From NCBI GenBank assembly GCA_964532485.1, contig CAZHKE010000002.1:78537-142536 (forward strand): a stretch of DNA of 64,000 nt. Reading direction: 5' to 3'. Below the pieces are notes generated by a model. The model searched no databases and was not told the DNA's origin. It saw nothing but the letters and a program-made list of their open reading frames with translations. Source of the stretch: DATBSK01 sp964532485 (GTDB taxonomy: Bacteria > Actinomycetota > Acidimicrobiia > IMCC26256 > PALSA-555). A program made the translations under genes and the position numbers. Each line of letters opens with the position of its first letter. Position 1 is the stretch's first letter. Of this stretch, positions 58,959 through 64,000 are shown piece by piece.

Positions 58959-59549
58959 ATGAGTGATGCCGCCGCAGCGCCCCGCGTCGTGATCGCCGAG
59001 GACGAGGCGATCATCCGTCTCGACCTCAAGGAGCTCCTCGAAGAAGAGGGGTACGCCGTCGTCGGCGAGACCGGGCGCGGCGACGAGGCCATCGACCTCG
59101 TGCGGGAGCTCGTGCCCGATCTCGTCATCCTCGACGTGAAGATGCCCGGCCTCGACGGTCTGTCGGCTGCCCGCCAGATCACCGCCGAGCGCCTCGCCGC
59201 CGTCCTCATCCTCACCGCGTTCTCGCAACGCGACCTCGTGGAGCAGGCCCGTGACGCGGGAGCGCTGGCCTACCTCGTGAAGCCGTTCCAGAAGAGCGAT
59301 CTCATGCCGGCGATCGAGCTCGCGCTCGCTCGCCACGCCGAGCTGACGTCGCTCGAGCGTCACGTCGACGACCTCCAGGCACGTCTCGAGTCGCGCAAGA
59401 TCATCGACCGTGCCAAGGGCCTCCTGATGGACGAGCACGGCTTCGACGAGCACAGCGCCTGGCGCTTCATCCAGACCCGGGCGATGAGCGAGCGGGTGAA
59501 GATCGGCGAGATCGCGCGCCAGGTCGTCGACGGCGAGCTGACGCCGTAG
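58959..59549 (+). CDS. pdtaR: ANTAR-domain response regulator (PdtaR/Rv1626-like)
   Basis: 196 aa. Receiver domain with IAEDEAIIRLDLKELLEEEG, phospho-Asp in VILDVKMPGLDG, Thr in ILTAFSQR and Lys in YLVKPFQKSDL. A short coiled coil leads to a C-terminal ANTAR RNA-binding domain (SRKIIDRAKGLLMDEHGFDE, then AWRFIQTRAMSERVKIGEIA). ANTAR proteins act as phosphorylation-controlled antiterminators on dual-hexaloop RNAs. As in Mycobacterium, it lies close to polA. No kinase gene is adjacent. Confidence 0.92.
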   Translation: MSDAAAAPRVVIAEDEAIIRLDLKELLEEEGYAVVGETGRGDEAIDLVRELVPDLVILDVKMPGLDGLSAARQITAERLAAVLILTAFSQRDLVEQARDAGALAYLVKPFQKSDLMPAIELALARHAELTSLERHVDDLQARLESRKIIDRAKGLLMDEHGFDEHSAWRFIQTRAMSERVKIGEIARQVVDGELTP

Positions 59550-59591
59550 AGGTTGCGCCCGCGCACCGCGAGCAGCGCGCTAGTAGCGGCG

Positions 59592-59597
59592 TACCAT
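59592..59597 (+). promoter_or_regulatory. -10 box TACCAT, leaderless promoter for polA
   Basis: TACCAT, 6 nt, GTG 59604. It decides the polA start; the frame to its left (from 59553) has no family match. Confidence 0.5.
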
Positions 59598-59603
59598 CGG
59601 CGC

Positions 59604-62255
59604 GTGTCGAAGCTGCTCTTGCTCGACGGGCACTCGCTGGCATTCCGCGCGTTCTATGCGCTGCCCACCGACCTGGCGACCGCCAACGGCACCATCACGA
59701 ACGCCGTCTACGGCTTCACGTCGATGCTCACGAAGGTGATCGCCGACGAGCAGCCCGACCACATCGCCGTTGCCTTCGACGCCCCGGGGCGAACGTTCCG
59801 CGACGACATGGACGCCGAGTACAAGGCGGGTCGCAAGGCAGCACCCGACATCTTCCGCTCCCAGATGCCGCTCATCCGTGAGGTGCTCGACGCCCTCGAG
59901 ATCCCGACACTCGAGGTCGAGGGCGTCGAGGCGGACGACGTCATCGCCACGCTCGCGACCCGTGCGGCAGACGACGGCATCGATGTGGTGGTCGTCACCG
60001 GTGACCGCGACACGTTCCAGCTCGTGCGCGACCCGCATCTCAAGGTCCTGTACAACATGCGCGGCGTGTCCGACTACGCGCTCTACGACGAAGCGGGAAT
60101 CGTCGAGCGCACCGGCGGTGTGACGCCCGCGCAGTACCCCGAGTACGCCGCGTTGCGGGGCGACAACAGCGACAACCTGCCCGGGGTCCCGGGCATCGGC
60201 GAGAAGACCGCCGCGAAGCTGATCACGACCTACGGCGGCGTCGACAGCATCCTGGCGCACGTCGACGAGCTCCCGCCGAAGCAGCGACAGAACCTCACCG
60301 ACATGGCCGATCGCGTGCGGCTCAACCGCGAGATGTCGTTGTTGCGGCTCGATGTCGACTGCGGTGCTGACGCCGACGACCTGCGTCAGGGCTCGTTCGA
60401 CCCCGAGCGCGTGCGCGTCCTCTTCGACCAGCTCGAGTTCCGCACGCTGCTGCCGCGGATGATGGAGGCGGTCGGTGCCACTGCGGCGATGCCCGAAGCC
60501 GAGCAGCTCGAAGTCGACGTCGAGGTGCTGCGCGACCCGACGGCTGCGGCCGAGCGGCTGCGCGCGTTCGCGAGGACGAGCGAGCGCTACGTGCTCGAGC
60601 CCGAGTGGGACGGCGCCCCCGGACGCAGCGCCCTCGTCGGGCTGGCAGCTGCCGACGCCCACGGCCACGTGTCGTACCTCGACGGTTCGCTGCTGCGTGA
60701 CTCCGAGGTGCTCGCGGCCGGCGGTGAGCTCGTCGCCGGCGGCGGGCCGCCGCTGGTCGTGCACCGAGCGAAAGAGCTCATCCACGGCCTGGGGGTCGAC
60801 GTGCGGACGCTCGACCGCGACACCGCGGTCATGGCGTACCTGCTCGATCCGGCGGAGGGCAAGTACCTGCTCGAAGACCTCTCGCTGCGCTACCTGTCGG
60901 TCGAGCTGAAGTCGTCCGACGTCGAGGAGGGCCAGCTCGACCTCGGCGGCACCGGTGGTGCGGAGCAGACGGGGCGCCGGGCGGCCGTCGTGCTTCGCCT
61001 CTCCGACGCGCTCGCCGAGGCGCTGGAGGCCCGCCAGCTGTCCGATCTCTACGAGCGCTTCGAGCGTCCGCTGGTGCGCGTGCTCGCGAAGATGGAGCGC
61101 GCCGGCATCCGCGTCGACATGCACTTCCTCAGCGAGCTGAGCGCGGAGCTCAACAAGGAATGCGATCGACTCGAGAAGCAGATCTGGGCCCACGCCGGTG
61201 AGGAGTTCAACGTCAACAGCACGCCGCAGCTGCGGGTGGTGCTGTTCGAGAAGCTCGGCCTGACGCCGGTGAAGAAGACGAAGACCGGCCCGTCCACCGA
61301 CGCCGACTCGCTGCAGAAGATGGCCGAGGACCACCCGGTCGTCGCCGACCTGTTGCGGTACCGAGAGGTCGAGAAGCTCCGGAACACCTACGCCGACGCG
61401 CTGCCGCCGCTCGTGCGCGACGACGGGCGCGTCCACGCGACCTTCAGACAGACCGACACGACGACCGGGCGCATCTCGAGCTCCGACCCGAACCTCCAGA
61501 ACATCCCGGTGCGCACGGCCGACGGGCGCGAGTTCCGGCGCGCGTTCGTGGCTGCCGACGGGGCCGGGCTGCTCACGGCCGACTACTCGCAGATCGAGCT
61601 GCGGGTGCTGGCGGACCTCGCGGAGGACCCGGGGCTGATCGACGCGTTCGACCGCGGCGTGGACATCCACACGGCGACCGCGGCGAAGGTCTTCCACCGG
61701 CCCGAGTCCGACGTCACTCCGGAGGACCGACGGTTCGCCAAGGTCGTGAACTACGGGCTCGCGTACGGGATGGAGGCGTACGGCCTCGGGCAGCGCATGG
61801 GCGTCCCGACCGAGGAGGCGCGCGAGATCCTCGACGACTACTTCGAAGCGTTCCCCAACGTCGTGGCCTACATGTCGAAGACGGTCGCCGAAGCGAAGCA
61901 GCGCGGCTACACCACCACGATCTTCGGACGGCGTCGGCAGATCACCGAGCTGTCGTCCGACAACTTCCGCATCCGTCAGATGGGGGAGCGGATGGCCCAG
62001 AACGCGCCGATCCAGGGGTCGGCGGCCGACATCTTCAAGCTCGCGATGGTGGCGGTGGACCGTGCGCTCGAGGGCGGTGCGTTCGCGACGCAGATGCTGC
62101 TCACCGTGCACGACGAGCTCGTCTTCGAGGTTCCGGAGGGGGAGCGGGCGCGCGTCGAGCCGGTCATCCGCGAGACGATGGAGTCGGTCGCGACCCTCGA
62201 GGTCCCCCTCGTCGTCGACGTGGGCTTCGGCGAGAGCTGGGCCGCGGCGAAGTAG
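59604..62255 (+). CDS. polA: DNA polymerase I
   Basis: 883 aa, starting VSKLLLLDGHSLAFRAF. Domains: 5'-3' exonuclease/flap (about 1-290, GVEADDVIATLA, DNSDNLPGVPGIGEKTA), a vestigial 3'-5' exonuclease fold (about 300-470), and family-A polymerase (about 490-883). The latter has TTTGRISSSDPNLQNIP, motif A ADYSQIELRVLA, motif B FAKVVNYGLAYGM and motif C LTVHDELVFEVPEG. The exonuclease part has no DxE metal motif (YVLEPEWDGAPG at that place), so it lacks proofreading, as in Taq and other actinobacterial PolA. Confidence 0.96.
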   Translation: MSKLLLLDGHSLAFRAFYALPTDLATANGTITNAVYGFTSMLTKVIADEQPDHIAVAFDAPGRTFRDDMDAEYKAGRKAAPDIFRSQMPLIREVLDALEIPTLEVEGVEADDVIATLATRAADDGIDVVVVTGDRDTFQLVRDPHLKVLYNMRGVSDYALYDEAGIVERTGGVTPAQYPEYAALRGDNSDNLPGVPGIGEKTAAKLITTYGGVDSILAHVDELPPKQRQNLTDMADRVRLNREMSLLRLDVDCGADADDLRQGSFDPERVRVLFDQLEFRTLLPRMMEAVGATAAMPEAEQLEVDVEVLRDPTAAAERLRAFARTSERYVLEPEWDGAPGRSALVGLAAADAHGHVSYLDGSLLRDSEVLAAGGELVAGGGPPLVVHRAKELIHGLGVDVRTLDRDTAVMAYLLDPAEGKYLLEDLSLRYLSVELKSSDVEEGQLDLGGTGGAEQTGRRAAVVLRLSDALAEALEARQLSDLYERFERPLVRVLAKMERAGIRVDMHFLSELSAELNKECDRLEKQIWAHAGEEFNVNSTPQLRVVLFEKLGLTPVKKTKTGPSTDADSLQKMAEDHPVVADLLRYREVEKLRNTYADALPPLVRDDGRVHATFRQTDTTTGRISSSDPNLQNIPVRTADGREFRRAFVAADGAGLLTADYSQIELRVLADLAEDPGLIDAFDRGVDIHTATAAKVFHRPESDVTPEDRRFAKVVNYGLAYGMEAYGLGQRMGVPTEEAREILDDYFEAFPNVVAYMSKTVAEAKQRGYTTTIFGRRRQITELSSDNFRIRQMGERMAQNAPIQGSAADIFKLAMVAVDRALEGGAFATQMLLTVHDELVFEVPEGERARVEPVIRETMESVATLEVPLVVDVGFGESWAAAK

Positions 62256-62283
62256 GGAGCGGTGGGGCCGGGGGGGGCCTCCC

Positions 62284-62316
62284 GATGCGCGCACGATGCG
62301 CGCACGATGCGCGCAG
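62284..62316. repeat. Three tandem 11-bp repeats with TGCGCGCA palindromes
   Basis: GATGCGCGCAC is repeated at 62284, 62295 and 62306 (the last ending in G). Each contains the 8-bp palindrome TGCGCGCA, spaced one helical turn apart. It lies 28 bases after the polA stop and 63 before the start of the Cys-repeat gene, a place for an operator or for bent/stacked protein binding. Confidence 0.75.
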
Positions 62317-62378
62317 AATACGCACATATCGCCGAGTACGTTCGCCCGGTTCCGTCATCTTGGTTGGGAGCTCGGTGC

Positions 62379-63668
62379 ATGCGATTTCGACGACTGGCGA
62401 TGGTCCTCCTCTCGGCGAGCATGCTCGCGGCGGGCATGATCGGCGTGGGGGCCACCGGCGCCTCGGCCCACGCCCCCGGGACGGCCCGAGAGACCGTCGT
62501 TGCTGGCCAGTCAGGCGGTTCGAGCCAGGGTGGTTCGAGCCAGGGTGGTTCGAGCGGTTCGGATCAGGGATCGTCGAGCGATTCCGGCACCTGCGATCCG
62601 AGCACGAGCGACTGCTCGTCCTCGTCGTCGGGCAACTGTGATCCGAGTCAGAGCGACTGCTCGTCGTCGGGCACGTGCGACCCGAGCCAGAGCGACTGCT
62701 CGTCCTCGGACAGCTGCGACCCGAGCCAGAGCGACTGCTCGTCCTCGGACGACTGCGATCCGAAGCACCAGAACTGCTACCCGTCGGACATCTGCTACCC
62801 GGGCGAGCCGGGCTGCAACCCGCCCACGTGGTACCCGACGCCACCGAAGACCTCCTGCACGCCGGGGCCCTCCTGTCCCCAGCCGCCCGTCTACTGGTGC
62901 AGCCAGTTCGACGGCTACACCGGGCCCGACGGCAAGGCCGTCGAGCAATCGAGCTACACCGACGAGCAGAAGTCGGAGCTGCAGCAGTGGGGCGAGGGGC
63001 TCAACGCCAGCTCGGGCGATGCGAAGGAGGGGACGAAGAACTCCTACGGGTCCGCCACCTCCGTCGGGGACACCGAGGCCTGGAACAACTACCTGGGTAC
63101 CGTGATCCGCTGGTGCACCGACTACACCACGAAGTACCCACCGCCGACGACCACGACGGGCTCGTCGAACCCCTGCAAGCACGACTGCACCTACCCGTCG
63201 AACAAGTGCAAGAGCTGGTGCTGGAGCCCATCGAACAAGTGCACCCAGCACTGCTTCTCGGACTCCACCGACTGCACGAAGCACTGCTGGACACCCTCGG
63301 ACACCTGCAAGAACCACTGCGAGTCGGATTCGAGCCAGTGCACCAAGCACTGCACGTCTCCTTCGGACAAGTGCACCGAGGACTGCGCCTATCCGTCGGA
63401 CAGCTGCAAGAAGAACTGCGCGCCGTCGTCGGACACGTGTGATCCGAACGAGAGCGACTGCTCGTCCTCGGACACGTGTGATCCGAGCGAGAGCGACTGC
63501 TCCTCGTCGGACACGTGTGATCCGAGCACGAGCGACTGCTCGACCGACGGCGACTCCAGCTCCGATGGCTCGAGCTCGGGCGGGTCGAGCTCGGGCGGGT
63601 CGAGCTCGGGCGGTGGTTCCAGCTCGGGCGGGTCGAGCTCGGGCGGTGGTTCCAGCTCGGGCAACTAG
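62379..63668 (+). CDS. Secreted 38-cysteine repeat protein
   Basis: 429 aa; ATG 62379 behind GGGAG. Signal peptide 1-30 (ends ATGASA). Then come a Gly/Ser/Gln linker, four CDPSxSDC units alternating with poly-Ser, and a folded middle (about 110-240, with WCSQFDGYTGPDGKAVEQ, LQQWGEGLNASSG and GTVIRWCTDYTTKY). Eight consecutive 11-residue units follow, each C-x3-C plus six residues such as YPSNK or SPSDK. Three more CDPxxSDC units and a Gly/Ser tail end the chain. I count 38 cysteines, all after the signal. It is probably an oxidised, disulfide- or metal-rich surface protein. I recognise no family. Confidence 0.75.
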   Translation: MRFRRLAMVLLSASMLAAGMIGVGATGASAHAPGTARETVVAGQSGGSSQGGSSQGGSSGSDQGSSSDSGTCDPSTSDCSSSSSGNCDPSQSDCSSSGTCDPSQSDCSSSDSCDPSQSDCSSSDDCDPKHQNCYPSDICYPGEPGCNPPTWYPTPPKTSCTPGPSCPQPPVYWCSQFDGYTGPDGKAVEQSSYTDEQKSELQQWGEGLNASSGDAKEGTKNSYGSATSVGDTEAWNNYLGTVIRWCTDYTTKYPPPTTTTGSSNPCKHDCTYPSNKCKSWCWSPSNKCTQHCFSDSTDCTKHCWTPSDTCKNHCESDSSQCTKHCTSPSDKCTEDCAYPSDSCKKNCAPSSDTCDPNESDCSSSDTCDPSESDCSSSDTCDPSTSDCSTDGDSSSDGSSSGGSSSGGSSSGGGSSSGGSSSGGGSSSGN

Positions 63669-63688
63669 CTCGGGCAAGGTCGAGGGGG

Positions 63689-63716
63689 GTCGTGGTCGCG
63701 TCGACGCGGCCACGAC
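63689..63716 (+). terminator. Strong hairpin after the Cys-repeat gene
   Basis: GTCGTGG-T-CGCG, loop TCGA, CGCG-G-CCACGAC: a 12-position stem with one T-G pair, 21 bases after the stop. No T-tract, but the best terminator-like stem in this region. Confidence 0.5.
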
Positions 63717-63780
63717 CGCCTCGCGTCACGGTCGGAGTGCGGGCCGGCGCGGCCTGACCGCGCCAAGGTACGGGCGCTCA

Positions 63781-64000
63781 GTGGAGAAGCCGCGCCGCGT
63801 GCTGTGGTTCAACGAGCTCGCTCGATTCCTGGGTCCCGCCTACCTGCGGAACTCGTTCACGAAGGGGACCGAGCAAGAAGTCGACTTCCTCGTCGACGCG
63901 CTCGGGCTCGCGCCCGGCCAGCACGTGCTCGACGTCGGGTGCGGCCCCGGTCGGCACTCGCTCGCGCTGGCCCGGCGCGGGCTCACCGTGCTCGGAGTCG
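63781..64000 (+). CDS. SAM-dependent methyltransferase, 3'-truncated by window end
   Basis: 73 residues are visible. GTG 63781 gives VEKPRRVLWFNELARFLGPA, and the class-I SAM motif I is complete in VLDVGCGPGRHSLALARRGL. A TACGGG box, close to the -10 consensus, lies 6 nt before the GTG, which suits a leaderless start. The substrate-defining C-terminal part lies outside the window. Confidence 0.85.
   Translation, partial: MEKPRRVLWFNELARFLGPAYLRNSFTKGTEQEVDFLVDALGLAPGQHVLDVGCGPGRHSLALARRGLTVLGV

Noticed and set aside
59580..62327. A 915-codon open frame on the strand opposite polA
   Set aside because: Antisense shadow of high-GC coding sequence; its translation is rich in Arg/Val/Glu/Asp with no recognisable domain, while polA has every family motif.
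62500..63660. CRISPR-like direct repeats
   Set aside because: The repeats are in-frame codons of the Cys/Ser/Gly-rich protein, with no unique 30-40 bp spacers and no cas genes.

Overview
The window is high-GC DNA, tightly packed on both strands, from an actinobacterium. Three things support this: a mycothiol synthase gene (mycothiol is confined to Actinobacteria), an ANTAR response regulator of the PdtaR type directly upstream of polA, and F420/P450/acyl-CoA lipid enzymes. A separate trpF together with hisA argues against the Streptomyces/Mycobacterium PriA arrangement and would suit a deep-branching class such as Acidimicrobiia; that placement is inference. A run of 100 N at 44644-44743 shows this is a draft or metagenome scaffold. 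I found no insertion sequence, prophage, CRISPR array or rRNA.

Layout. 1-3300: a 5'-truncated BBE-like flavoenzyme, two tiny ORFs, an adenine/adenosine deaminase and a VOC protein. 3378-9884: YceI protein, two cytochromes P450 around a solute-binding protein, an EEP-family hydrolase and a PPK2 polyphosphate kinase. 9977-19850: an unknown protein, a DUF255 thioredoxin-fold protein, an acyl-CoA synthetase, a secernin-like C69 hydrolase, a zinc metallopeptidase, an LLM/F420 oxidoreductase, a secreted glycine-rich protein and a small membrane protein. 19888-22780: rlmN-mshD divergent from nth. 22866-26590: hisD-hisC-hisB-hisA with overlapping stops and starts; hisH and hisF are absent. 26695-32559: a membrane acyltransferase, hydrolases and oligopeptidase B. 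32679-35529: hisI-trpE-ygfZ. 35489-38915: a two-component system and a GH1 glycosidase. 38978-44643: trpC, an enoyl-CoA hydratase and PAP2 protein on the other strand, then trpF-trpB-trpA and a Cys-rich gene cut by the gap. 44804-47373: ECF sigma/anti-sigma pair, a dienelactone-hydrolase-like protein and a peroxiredoxin. 47383-54635: a fatty-acid synthesis (FAS II) cluster, fabD-(biotinyl-like)-fabH-fabG-acpP-fabF-accD-like-fabI, with fabZ divergent. 54642-64000: a tRNA, a hydrolase, two DUF5979-like secreted paralogs, an acyl-CoA dehydrogenase, pdtaR, polA, a 38-cysteine repeat protein and the start of a methyltransferase.

How the genes work together. The window carries most of histidine synthesis (D, C, B, A, I) and tryptophan synthesis (E, C, F, B, A), but split into separate blocks. 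It also carries a nearly complete FAS II elongation set. Scattered acyl-CoA synthetase, dehydrogenase, hydratase, thioesterase and P450 genes point to lipid or sterol catabolism.

Most unusual signals: (1) two copies of a palindrome with TGCGTATCT ends, one of them perfect with 20-bp arms; (2) a repeated promoter geometry, TANNNT followed by 6-9 nt and then the start codon, which implies many leaderless mRNAs and fixes several GTG/TTG starts; (3) a secreted protein with an 11-residue C-x3-C repeat; (4) an identical -FTG C-terminus on three secreted proteins; (5) a biotinyl/lipoyl-fold protein in the fab operon without the modified lysine; (6) a 73-nt tRNA of class I shape with an apparent CAA anticodon.
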